Source of the DNA: Marisa cornuarietis
Lineage: Eukaryota; Mollusca; Gastropoda; Architaenioglossa; Ampullariidae
Assembly: GCA_004794655.1 (NCBI GenBank)
Contig: SMMW01000211.1
Span: 310,001 to 374,000, forward strand
DNA: 64,000 nucleotides
Direction of reading: 5' to 3'
Positions 43,906 to 55,300 of the stretch are shown piece after piece (position 1 is the first letter of the stretch; every line of letters begins with the position of its first letter). Both the position numbers and the translations under genes were made by a program. Under the pieces are notes generated by a model. The model was not told the DNA's origin. It was given only the letters and a program-made list of their open reading frames with translations, and did no database searches.

Positions 43906-44699
43906 GGTGGATAGAGCCCTGACTGGTTGAGAGTGTGCAGTATGTTGAAAGCCAAAAAGCGAATGTCAGAAATGGAGTTAGCCCCCTTGTTTGTTTTGTG
44001 CAGCGGGGTTAGTTGTCCTTGGATGTACGTTTGGTGTATGGTTTAGAAGGCGTGACGTAAAAGGAGGTATGACGTGGGGTGTCGTCTGCGAGAGGAAAGA
44101 GGCTTCTAGAAAAAGATCGTGTGGGTGGAATGTACCGGTGTGTGTGTGAGTTTGGAGAAAAGTAAAGGAGGTCGGCGTTTGGAGTATTGCTGTGTGTTTG
44201 TAGAGTTTCCCCAGTTGCTGTGTGTCCGCTGGTGGATTCAGATAATTGGAGTTTTGCTGTGTGTTTGTAGAGTTTCCCCAGTTGCTGTGTGTCTGCCAGT
44301 GGATTCTATATTGGGAGTAATTGTTGTGCTTTGGATATTCGCAGTGGTGTGTATTTCTGTATAGTTTCAAGGAGAATTACAGGCAAGTGTACATCTGTGG
44401 GTGCGTGAGTTGTGATCAGACGTTGACAAAGTGATGTGGTCATGTACGTTTTGAGAAACTGTTGATGAACGTTGGAAGTAAATTAAACTAATAGAGAGAG
44501 GAGCTGGTTAGCGACGATTGATTGGAAAGTTGAGAGACATCTACGTTGTTGAAAGTATATTCCTTGTTGGTTATTGTCTTATATTGACTGGAGATATTTA
44601 AAATATTAGAAGGGTTACGTAGACATTAATTAGTTGCGAGATATGTTGATGTAGAATTTATTTGAAATTCGTTGAGTGTGGGAAAATATTTGGAATTTT
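43906..44699. other. Unique-looking sequence with one tandem duplication
   Basis: Two copies of a unit of about 68 bp at 44170-44310 containing GCTGTGTGTTTGTAGAGTTT and CCCCAGTTGCTGTGTGT. No gene recognised. It separates the two blocks of the TCTACTATTCCACATG array. Confidence 0.5.
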
Positions 44700-45055
44700 T
44701 TTAATTAATAATAATAATAATAATAATAGTGAAGATGTTTATAGCGCATATTTACACTCATAGAGAGCATGCTCTTAGCGCTTAACACGAGGAAGAGACG
44801 TGGACTAAGTAGACACAGAACAAAGGGGACGAAAGAAAACGACAGTACTGACGAAACAGAAAACAAAAGGCATCAAGTAACAGGAACAGAGAAATATAGT
44901 GATTCTGCAGAGAAAGATGGGTAAAGTAGCGAGAGGGAAGGGGGCGGGGTTAAGAAGGACGAGCATTGTGTGGACTGTGTTAGGAGAAATGCTCAAGGAA
45001 GAGGTGCGTTTTCAGTGCATATTTGAAAGATTCAAATTCTAATTATAGAGATATA
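44700..45055 (-). mobile_element. CR1/L2-like LINE 3' end
   Basis: (AAT)n at 44706-44728 is the tail of a minus-strand element. The 3' untranslated part includes the complement of TATAGCGCATATTTACACTC and TCTTAGCGCTTAACACG. Minus strand near 45030 encodes SFKYALKTHLFLEHF, the conserved C-terminal SFKxxLKTHLF motif. Related to the fragment at 1-390. Confidence 0.8.
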
Positions 45056-45057
45056 GG

Positions 45058-45165
45058 AACCCACGTGCAGGTCTTAGTACTTTGTTGTGTGAAAGAACAC
45101 GTGAGGAACGCTGTGAGGTCAGTGTGTGTTGTATGTGACCTGTCCACACGTCCCGTGTGTTCCTG
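45058..45165. repeat. Duplicated segment, copy 2
   Basis: Matches 42235-42350 (CACGTGCAGGTCTTAGTA, TTTGTTGTGTGAAAGAACAC, GAGGTCAGTGTGTGTTG, GTGACCTGTCCACAC). Here it leads directly into the second TCTACTATTCCACATG array. Confidence 0.85.
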
Positions 45166-46128
45166 ACACTAATATTCTACATGTCTTTTATTCCACATGT
45201 ATACTATTCTACGTGTCTACTATTCCACATGTCTAATATTCTACATGTCTTTTATTCCACATGTCTAATATTCTACACGTCTTTTATTCCACACGTCTAC
45301 TATTCTACGTGTCTACTATTCCACATGTCTAATAATCTACATGTTTTTTATTCCACATGTCTAATATTCTACATGTCTTTTATTCCACACGTCTACTATT
45401 CTACGTGTCTACTATTCCACATGTCTAATATTCTACATGTCTTTTATTCCACACGTCTACTATTCTACGTGTCTACTATTCCACATGTCTAATAATCTAC
45501 ATGTCTTTTATTCCACATGTCTAATATTCTACGTGTCTACTATTCCACATGTCTAATAATCTACATGTTTTTTATTCCACATGTCTAATATTCTACATGT
45601 CTTTTATTCCACACGTCTACTATTCTACGTGTCTACTATTCCACATGTCTAATAATCTACATGTCTTTTATTCCACATGTCTAATATTCTACGTGTCTAC
45701 TATTCCACATGTCTAATAATCTACATGTCTTTTATTCCACGTCTAATATTCTACACGTCTTTTATTCCACACGTCTACTACTCTACGTGTCTACTATTCC
45801 ACGTCTAATATTCTGCACGTCTTTTATTCCACACCTCTACTATCCTACATGTCAAATATTCTACACGTCTAATATTCCACGTCTACTATTCCACATGTCT
45901 ACACGCCTGCTATTCCACATGTCTACTAGTCTACATGTCTAATATTCTACGTCTTTTATTCCACACCTCTACTATTCTACGTGTCTACCATTCTACATGT
46001 CGAGTATCCAACATGTCTAATATTCTACACGTCTTTCACTATTCCACATGTCTAAGATTCCACACGTCTACTATTTCACATGTCTACTATTCTACAAGTC
46101 TCATTTCTACATGTCTAATATTCTACGT
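45166..46128. repeat. Short-unit array (TCTACTATTCCACATG type), block 2
   Basis: Same words as 42575-43905, mainly the TCTAATATTCTACATG / TCTTTTATTCCACA subset that also fills the right half of block 1. It degenerates towards 46128. Confidence 0.95.
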
Positions 46129-46139
46129 TTCCTCTGCGT

Positions 46140-46338
46140 CGGCACCGTCTGGGACCTCCACCCGGTGTAGGTGTCGGGTCAGATGAAAGCAGTTAGCAAA
46201 AACTGACCGTGTGGTCAGCGCCGTGTGTCAGGGCCGGTTGTCGGGGGTTTTCTCCGGGTACCCCGGTTCCCTCTTCCTCTCATATAGTGCGAAATCACCT
46301 GTAGGTGGACGCACTTTCCCACCAAACCAACCACGCCT
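46140..46338 (+). mobile_element. SINE with V-domain-like core and a LINE-type 3' stem-loop
   Basis: Contains GGGGGTTTTCTCCGGGTACC, then CCGGTTCCCTCTTCCTCTCA, resembling the central V-domain found in several SINE families (GGTTTTCTCCGGGTRCTCCGG). Its 3' end AGTGCGAAATCACCTGTAGG, then TGGACGCACTTTCCCACC, is very close to the 3' terminus of the RNase H LINE in this window. Such tail sharing is how SINEs recruit a partner LINE. I cannot define the 5' end or a tRNA- or 5S-type promoter. Confidence 0.65.
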
Positions 46339-47241
46339 GGTCTAGATGTAAGACTGCGTGTTCCTTAAGTGCATCCTTATTATGTAAACATGTTGTAACT
46401 AGCACTTGTGTTGTTTGTTGTTATTTTGTTTAGTTTTGTATCTGTGCACACTGCCCGAGTATAACTGGCCACTGGGATTAATAAAGTTGGTCACCATTGT
46501 TATTGTCTGGTAGCGCAATGCCCGCGACTGCACGCAACCTTTGACTGTTTACGCGCTTGAACACCCGACAGCTGCTGGCCTCCTGCAATCAGTTCACTGT
46601 AACAATCACGGGACGGGGTGAGCCATACACGGCTGACCACTCGACCACGCGCTGACTGGTCGCTTAGCTGAAGGAAGGGCGAGCACTCCAACAGCGACAT
46701 CCGGCACGTGTATGTACAAACAGGAAACACGTGACTCGCTCGCATGTCATCCTCTTAATCCATTCCAGAGGGACTAGGTCCCCATGCAGAGACAGAGACA
46801 GCCTCACGTGCTGAAGGCAGGTCGGTGTTAAACTAATAATGAACAGTCAAACTAACATGGTTGATGTTTATTAACAGATTTGCAAGTTCAGGTCTGTTGC
46901 TTTGATACGAATGTGAGGTCGCCATCTTCATTCTCCTTCTCTCTCGCTCTCTACCTTCCATCCCTTCCTTCTGTTATTCTCGTCTATCCATCCTCTCTAT
47001 CTTTATCAGGTGATCGCGGCGTAGCCCCCCAGAATATACAAACAGGGCGGCCCGGTTACAAAATTATAAACTGCACCAAGAGGTTAAAAAATATATATAT
47101 ATATCAACAACTGACTAAGCTGTGTGAAGATACCGCCATTTCTAAGAAAGCAGTGACTGTAAGCTGTGTGAAGATACCACCAATTCCTTGTGTGTGTTAA
47201 ATATGTTTGTGACCTCAGACCACCAGTAGTGTCCTCCTCAC
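46339..47241. other. Intron, nothing certain
   Basis: GGGATTAATAAAGTTGG at 46478 resembles 24455 and may be the end of another old repeat. No exon seen. A TATATATATA run at 47090-47105 lies 140 bp from the next exon. Confidence 0.4.
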
Positions 47242-47357
47242 CTTCTGCGTCCAGCAGTGGGGCGATGCCCAGATGTTGGTGAGCCAGGTTGAAGGCGTGG
47301 TTCAGGTTGGTCTCACTATCCTTGCCAAGCAGACTTTCATAGCGAAACAGGTCTGGT
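47242..47357 (-). CDS. DMD: Dystrophin-like exon: CH2 domain, middle
   Basis: A 116-bp exon: one base completing arginine, 38 codons, one leftover base. PDLFRYESLLGKDSETNLNH and AFNLAHQHLGIAPLLDAE match vertebrate PDLFDWNSVVCQQSATQRLE and HAFNIARYQLGIEKLLDPE. The CH2 domain together with CH1 forms the actin-binding head. Acceptor GTGCGTGCAG lies in a CA/TG-rich tract; donor is GAAG followed by GTGAGG. Phases agree with both neighbours. Confidence 0.96.
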
Positions 47358-47891
47358 CTGCACGCACACACATACACACACGCATAAACACACATACACG
47401 CACAAACACACACAAATGCTCCCATAAGCTAAAACAAAACACACTGCAACGCACAGAATAAGGCTAGCAACAACAACGGGTGAGAAATTCTAGCACACAG
47501 AGTAAGACTAGCTACAGAAATAAAACTGGCGGAAGACACGTGGTGGGTGAAATACCACACGCAAGAGACTCTAACCAGTCTTGTAGGTTAAATATCACTT
47601 TTCTTGGATGATAGCCAGTCTTTGAAGGGGGAATATCACTGGACAGAACTACATCCTTGGTGGTGTGGAATGTGGTGGTCTGTCACACCACAACCCTCTA
47701 ACATTATCTCTGTACGTTTTGTCACTGCTGGCTGAATGGTCGAAGATGCTAGAGCAGCTGGACTAACGCTGAGACTGCCAGAGACAAACACTGTGTGTGT
47801 GTGTATATATATTTATATATCCTATATATATCCTATCTGGTGCCCATTAAAACCAGGCAGACAAATGCTGATGACGAAAGTCTAGACTCAC
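47358..47891. other. Short intron, nothing recognised
   Basis: CA-rich next to the acceptor (47360-47415) and a TG/TA microsatellite at 47791-47832. No element recognised. Confidence 0.6.
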
Positions 47892-47972
47892 CGGAAGTGA
47901 TGGAGGAGGGCGTTGAAAGCCAAACCATCTCGCCAGCTGCTGGTGAAGTTGGTGATGTTGACACCTCGGTAC
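47892..47972 (-). CDS. DMD: Dystrophin-like exon: start of the visible CH2 domain
   Basis: First visible exon, 81 bp. It encodes [20 protein letters not shown] then ALLHHFR; the vertebrate counterpart is YPQVNVINFTTSWSDGLALN and ALIHSHR. The FTxSWxDGLAxNALxH signature is the core of CH2 domains. Acceptor ACCTTCTCTGCGCAG is good; donor CCG followed by GTGAGT is near-perfect. One base at the start completes a codon from an exon beyond the right edge, so the preceding intron is at least 16 kb long. Confidence 0.96.
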
Positions 47973-48464
47973 CTGCGCAGAGAAGGTGTGTGAGGAGCAA
48001 TCGATGTCAAAGAGGAATAAGACTTCACACTTTCTTTCAGCAGGCTCGCTCCTATGACTGAAGATATGCAAACAGTTCCATTCTCCACTGGCACAAACAG
48101 AAATAATTACTAAGTATTTATAAGAATGAAGGTAAATAAACACTAGGATCAGCATACAAGACAGCGCACAAAAGCCATGGCTGTTTCTATCAAACAGTAA
48201 GTAGCTAAAAAATATTGCTGACAAGGTGTATAAAACCTTGTGCTGGACATAGCCTGATTAAAGGGCTAGATTTTGCAGTTGAACAAAAACTTGTATTCCA
48301 AGAATAAACAGAGTGAAGTCAAGTCTTTAGAGTTTTTTCTCAATCTAATGCTGTATACTCTGTAGGTATGTGTGGCTAAACACAGTACAGATATCTGACA
48401 GCAAAAGGCAGAGTCGAAAATGTAAAATTACTCCCTACACTTCTCTGGCGATGTATTCCTGTAA
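47973..48464. other. Intron, nothing recognised
   Basis: No CH-domain exon, RNA gene or transposon identified between the exon and the small tandem repeat at 48465. Confidence 0.5.
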
Positions 48465-48612
48465 AGTAAAATAGTTGGGACAATCTATTCCTATAAGTTA
48501 AAATATTTGGGACAATGTATTCCTATAAGTTAAAATATTTGGGACAATGTATTCCTGTAAAGTAAAATATTTGGGACAATGTATTCCTGTCAGTTAAAAT
48601 ATTTGGGACAGC
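48465..48612. repeat. 32-bp minisatellite, 4-5 copies
   Basis: Unit: GGGACAATGTATTCCTATAA followed by GTTAAAATATTT (variants with CTGTAAAG). Confidence 0.92.
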
Positions 48613-48740
48613 TAAATAAGAAATGTATTTCTGTTTTCTCTTCCATACTAAAAGGATACTTGGTGTTTCTATTGTTTTCACAAAGCCTGTGAGACTTTAA
48701 TTACAAGTCCCTAGCCTCTCATGCTCATAAAAGTACTCCA

Positions 48741-49001
48741 GGGCCCACCTGCACAACACATTTCTATTTTAAACACGTTCTAAGCCTGAAATCTGTTTAG
48801 ATAATCAGTTTAATGTGCACACCAAAAGTTTAGAATGTTTAAAACTAAAACTGTTTAAAGTAAGATAAAGTTGTTTAAGTGACTTTCCGTCCTGTCAGTA
48901 CAATTTTTTGTATGTTCTCGCGCAATGCATCTAAATGGCAGAGAAGAGATTTTGCTTCTTTAGAACAGTTTTAAGGTTTAGAAACATGTTGTGCAACTCC
49001 C
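48741..49001. mobile_element. MITE-like repeat, copy 2
   Basis: Same family and orientation as 18359-18635. Terminal inverted repeats are clearer here: left GGGCCCACCTGCACAACACA then TTTCTA; right, as complement, GGGAGTTGCACAACATGTTT then CTA. Non-coding, 261 bp. Confidence 0.65.
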
Positions 49002-49333
49002 TAGTGATAGCCCCGCAGCAATCTCTAGTGACAGTCCCTTCAGCAATCCCTAGTGACAGGCCCCTTGTCTCACGTTTCTTCCCTCCACCTCACGAGTTCG
49101 TCGCGTTTTCCGCCACCTCCAGACTTCCTACCATACATTTTCTTCATCTACTTCACAACCCTTGACCTTCCTTCTCCTACTTCTCGATTCTCTATCCCTT
49201 CCCACCACACGGCGACTCACACATTGTCCCTTTTCCTCCCCACCTCACGACTTCCTTACCTGTTCCCCTTCTTACCTCCGCACTCCCTCACAACTCCATC
49301 AATGCCTTTTATCCTGCTCCTCACGACTTCCTA
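49002..49333. other. C/T-rich intron sequence before the satellite
   Basis: Small triplication of AGCAATCYCTAGTGACAG at 49010-49065, then a pyrimidine-rich stretch with repeated CACGACTTCCT words. No gene recognised. Confidence 0.5.
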
Positions 49334-52300
49334 CCTATATATATATATATTACACACAGGGTTCACAGGACATGTCAGGGTTGTCGTAAGACTCTAGTGT
49401 GTATATATATATATATTACACACAGGGTTCACAGGACATGTCAGGGCTGTCGTAAGACTCTAGTGTGTATATATATATTACACACAGAGTTCACACGACA
49501 TGTCAGGGTTGTCGTAAGACTCTAGTGTGTGTGTATATATATATATTACACACAGGGTTCACAGGACATGTCAGGGTTGTCGTAAGACTCTAGTGTGTGT
49601 GTATATATATATTACACACAGGGTTCACAGGACATGTCAGGGTTGTCGTAAGACTCTAGTGTGTGTATATATATATATATTACACACAGAGTTCACAGGA
49701 CATGTCAGGGTTGTCGTAAGACTCTAGTGTGTGTATATATATATATATATATTACACACAGGGTTCACAGGACATGTCAGGGTTGTCGTAAGACTCTAGT
49801 GTGTGTATATATATATATTACACACAGGGTTCACAGGACATGTCAGGGTTGTCGTAAGACTCTAGTGTGTGTGTATATATATATATTACACACAGGGTTC
49901 ACAGGACATGTCAGGGTTGTCGTAAGACTCTAGTGTGTGTATATATATATATATATTACACACAGGGTTCACAGGACATGTCAGGGTTGTCGTAAGACTC
50001 TAGTGTGTGTGTGTATATATATATTACACACAGGGTTCACAGGAAATGTCAGGGTTGTCGTAAGACTCTAGTGTGTGTATGTATATATATATATATTACA
50101 CACAGAGTTCACAGGACATGTCAGGGTTGTCGTAAGACTCTAGTGTGTGTGTATATATATATATTACACACAGGGTTCACAGGACATGTCAGGGTTGTCG
50201 TAAGACTCTAGTGTGTGTGTATATATATATTACACACAGGGTTCACAGGACATGTCAGGGTTGTCGTAAGACTCTAGTGTGTGTGTGTATATATATATTA
50301 CACACAGAGTTCACAGGACATGTCAGGGTTGTCGTAAGACTCTAGTGTGTGTGTATATATATATATATTACACACAGGGTTCACAGGACATGTCAGGGTT
50401 GTCGTAAGACTCTAGTGTGTGTGTATATATATATTACACACAGGGTTCACAGGACATGTCAGGGTTGTCGTAAGACTCTAGAGTATATATATATATATAT
50501 TACACACAGGGTTCACAGGACATGTCAGGGTTGTCGTAAGACTCTAGTGTATATATATATATATATTACACACAGGGTTCACAGGACATGTCAGGGTTGT
50601 CGTAAGACTCTAGTGTGTGTGTATATATATATATATATTACACACAGGGTTCACAGGACATGTCAGGGTTGTCGTAAGACTCTAGTGTGTGTGTATATAT
50701 ATATATATATTACACACAGGGTTCACAGGACATGTCAGGGTTGTCGTAAGACTCTAGTGTGTATATATATATTACACACAGGGTTCACAGGACATGTCAG
50801 GGTTGTCGTAAGACTCTAGTGTGTGTGTATATATATATATTACACACAGGGTTCACAGGACATGTCAGGGTTGTCGTAAGACTCTAGTGTGTATATATAT
50901 ATATATTACACACAGGGTTCACAGGACATGTCAGGGCTGTCGTAAGACTCTAGTGTGTGTGTATGTATATATATATATTACACACAGGGTTCACAGGACA
51001 TGTCAGGGTTGTCGTAAGACTCTAGTGTGTGTGTATATATATATATATTACACACAGGGTTCACAGGACATGTCAGGGCTGTCGTAAGACTCTAGTGTGT
51101 GTATATATATATATATTACACACAGGGTTCACAGGACATGTCAGGGTTGTCGTAAGACTCTAGTGTGTGTGTATATATATATATTACACACAGGGTTCAC
51201 AGGACATGTCAGGGTTGTCGTAAGACTCTAGTGTGTGTGTATATATATATATTACACACAGGGTTCACAGGACATGTCAGGGTTGTCGTAAGACTCTAGT
51301 GTGTGTGTATATATATATTACACACAGGGTTCACAGGACATGTCAGGGTTGTCGTAAGACTCTAGTGTGTGTGTATATATATATTACACACAGGGTTCAC
51401 AGGACATGTCAGGGTTGTTGTAAGACTCTAGTGTGTGTGTATATATATATATTACACACAGGGTTCACAGGACATGTCAGGGCTGTCGTAAGACTCTAGT
51501 GTGTGTGTGTATATATATATTACACACAGGGTTCACAGGACATGTCAGGGTTGTCGTAAGACTCTAGTGTGTATATATATATTACACACAGGGTTCACAG
51601 GACATGTCAGGGTTGTCGTAAGACTCTAGTGTGTATATATATATTACACACAGGGTTCATAGGACATGTCAGGGCTGTCGTAAGACTCTAGTGTGTATAT
51701 ATATATTACACACAGGTATCACAGGACATGTCAGGGTTGTCGTCAGACTCTAGTGTGTGTGTGTATATATATATATTACACACAGGGTTCACAGGACATG
51801 TCAGGGTTGTCGTAAGACTCTAGTGTGTGTGTATATATATATATTACACACAGGGTTCACAGGACATGTCAGGGTTGTCGTAAGACTCTAGTGTGTGTGT
51901 GTATATATATATTACACACAGGGTTCACAGGAAATGTCAGGGTTGTCGTAAGACTCTAAAATTATGTATATATATATATGTATATTACACACAGGGTTCA
52001 CAGGACATGTCAGGGTTGTCGTAAGACTCTAGTGTGTGTGTATATATATATATTACACACAGGGTTCACAGGACATGTCAGGGCTGTCGTAAGACTCTAG
52101 TGTGTATATATATATTACACACAGGGTTCACAGGACATGTCAGGGTTGTCGTAAGACTCTAGAGTGTAAATATATATATATATTACACACAGGGTTCACA
52201 GGACATGTCAGGGTTGTCGTAAGACTCTAGTGTGTGTGTATATATATATTACACACAGGGTTCACAGGACATGTCAGGGTTGTCGTAAGACTCTAGTGTG

Positions 52301-55300
52301 TGTATATATATATATATATTACACACAGGGTTCACAGGACATGTCAGGGCTGTCGTAAGACTCTAGTGTGTGTGTATGTATATATATATTACACACAGGG
52401 TTCACAGGACATGTCAGGGTTGTCGTAAGACTCTAGTGTGTGTGTATATATATATATACACAGGGTTCCTGGGACATGTCAGGGTTGTCGTAAGACTCTA
52501 GTGTGTGTGTATATATATATAACACACAGGGTTCTAGGACATGTCAGGGTTGTCGTAAGACTCTAGGTGTGTATATATATATATATATTACACACAGGGT
52601 TCTACAGGACATGTCAGGGTTGTCAATAAGACTCTAGTGTGTGTGTATATATATATATATTACACACAGGAGTTCCTAGGACATGTCAGGGTTGTCGTAA
52701 GACTCTAGTGTGTGTATGTGTATATATATATATTACACACAGGGTTCTAGGACATGTCAGGGTTGTCGTAAGACTCTAGTGTGTATATATATATATATAT
52801 ATTACACACAGGGTTCACAGGACATGTCAGGGTTGTCGTAAGACTCTAGTGTGTGTGTATATATATATATTACACACAGGGTTCACAGGACATGTCAGGG
52901 TTGTCGTAAGACTCTAGTGTATATATATATATATATTACACACAGGGTTCACAGGACATGTCAGGGCTGTCGTAAGACTCTAGTGTATATATATATATAT
53001 ATATTACACACAGGGTTCACAGGACATGTCAGGGTTGTCGTAAGACTCTAGTGTGTATATATATATTACACACAGGGTTCACAGGACATGTCAGGGTTGT
53101 CGTAAGACTCTAGTGTGTATATATATATTACACACAGGGTTCATAGGACATGTCAGGGCTGTCGTAAGACTCTAGTGTGTATATATATATTACACACAGG
53201 TATCACAGGACATGTCAGGGTTGTCGTCAGACTCTAGTGTGTGTGTGTATATATATATATTACACACAGGGTTCACAGGACATGTCAGGGTTGTCGTAAG
53301 ACTCTAGTGTGTGTGTATATATATATATTACACACAGGGTTCACAGGACATGTCAGGGTTGTCGTAAGACTCTAGTGTGTGTGTGTATATATATATTACA
53401 CACAGGGTTCACAGGAAATGTCAGGGTTGTCGTAAGACTCTAAAATTATGTATATATATATATGTATATTACACACAGGGTTCACAGGACATGTCAGGGT
53501 TGTCGTAAGACTCTAGTGTGTGTGTATATATATATATTACACACAGGGTTCACAGGACATGTCAGGGCTGTCGTAAGACTCTAGTGTGTATATATATATT
53601 ACACACAGGGTTCACAGGACATGTCAGGGTTGTCGTAAGACTCTAGAGTGTAAATATATATATATATTACACACAGGGTTCACAGGACATGTCAGGGTTG
53701 TCGTAAGACTCTAGTGTGTGTGTATATATATATTACACACAGGGTTCACAGGACATGTCAGGGTTGTCGTAAGACTCTAGTGTGTGTGTATATATATATA
53801 TTACACACAGGGTTCACAGGACATGTCAGGGTTGTCGTAAGACTCTAGTGTGTGTGTATATATATATATATTACACACAGGGTTCACAGGACATGTCAGG
53901 GTTGTCGTAAGACTCTAGTGTGTGTGTATATATATATATTACACACAGGGTTCACAGGACATGTCAGGGTTGTCGTAAGACTCTAGTGTGTGTGTGTATA
54001 TATATATTACACACAGGGTTCACAGGACATGTCAGGGTTGTCGTAAGACTCTAGTGTGTGTGTATGTATATATATATATTACACACAGGGTTCACAGGAC
54101 ATGTCAGGGTTGTCGTAAGACTCTAGTGTGTGTGTATATATATATATATATACACACAGGGTTCACAGGACATGTCAGGGTGTCGTAAGACTCTAGTGTG
54201 TATATATATATTACACACAGGGTTCACAGGACATGTCAGGGTTGTCGTAAGACTCTAGTGTGTGTGTATATATATATATTACACACAGGGTTCACAGGAC
54301 ATGTCAGGGCTGTGTAAGACTCTAGTGTGTGTATATATATATATATATATTTACACACAGGGTTCCTAGGACATGTCAGGGTTGTCGTAAGACTCTAGTG
54401 TGTGTGTATATATATATATTACACACAGGGTTCTAGGACATGTCAGGGTTGTTGTAAGACTCTAGTGTGTGTGTATATATATATATTACACACAGGGTTC
54501 ACAGGACATGTCAGGGCTGTCGTAAGACTCTAGTGTGTGTGTATATATATATTACACACAGGGTTCACAGGACATGTCAGGGTTGTCGTAAGACTCTAGT
54601 GTGTGTGTATATATATATATTACACACAGGGTTCACAGGACATGTCAGGGTTGTTGTAAGACTCTAGTGTGTGTGTATATATATATATATTACACACAGG
54701 GTTCACAGGACATGTCAGGGTTGTCGTAAGACTCTAGTGTGTATATATATATTACACACAGGGTTCACAGGACATGTCAGGGCTGTCGTAAGACTCTAGT
54801 GTGTGTGTATATATATATATTACACACAGGGTTCACAGGACATGTCAGGGTTGTTGTAAGACTCTAGTGTGTGTGTATATATATATATATTACACACAGG
54901 GTTCACAGGACATGTCAGGGTTGTCGTAAGACTCTAGTGTGTGTGTGTATATATATATTACACACAGGGTTCACAGGACATGTCAGGGTTGTCGTAAGAC
55001 TCTAGTGTGTGTGTATATATATATATTACACACAGGGTTCACAGGACATGTCAGGGCTGTCGTAAGACTCTAGTGTGTGTGTGTATATATATATTACACA
55101 CAGGGTTCACAGGACATGTCAGGGCTGTCGTAAGACTCTAGTGTGTGTGTATATATATATATTACACACAGGGTTCACAGGACATGTCAGGGTTGTCGTA
55201 AGACTCTAGTGTGTATATATATATTACACACAGGGTTCACAGGACATGTCAGGGCTGTCGTAAGACTCTAGTGTGTGTGTATATATATATATTACACACA

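Noticed and set aside
47866..47882. CTGATGACGAAAG, resembling a hammerhead ribozyme core
   Set aside because: Stem II is missing between CTGATGA and GAAA, and no flanking stems I/III were found. A second near-match at 31308 (CCGATGAGTC) lacks the GAAA strand.
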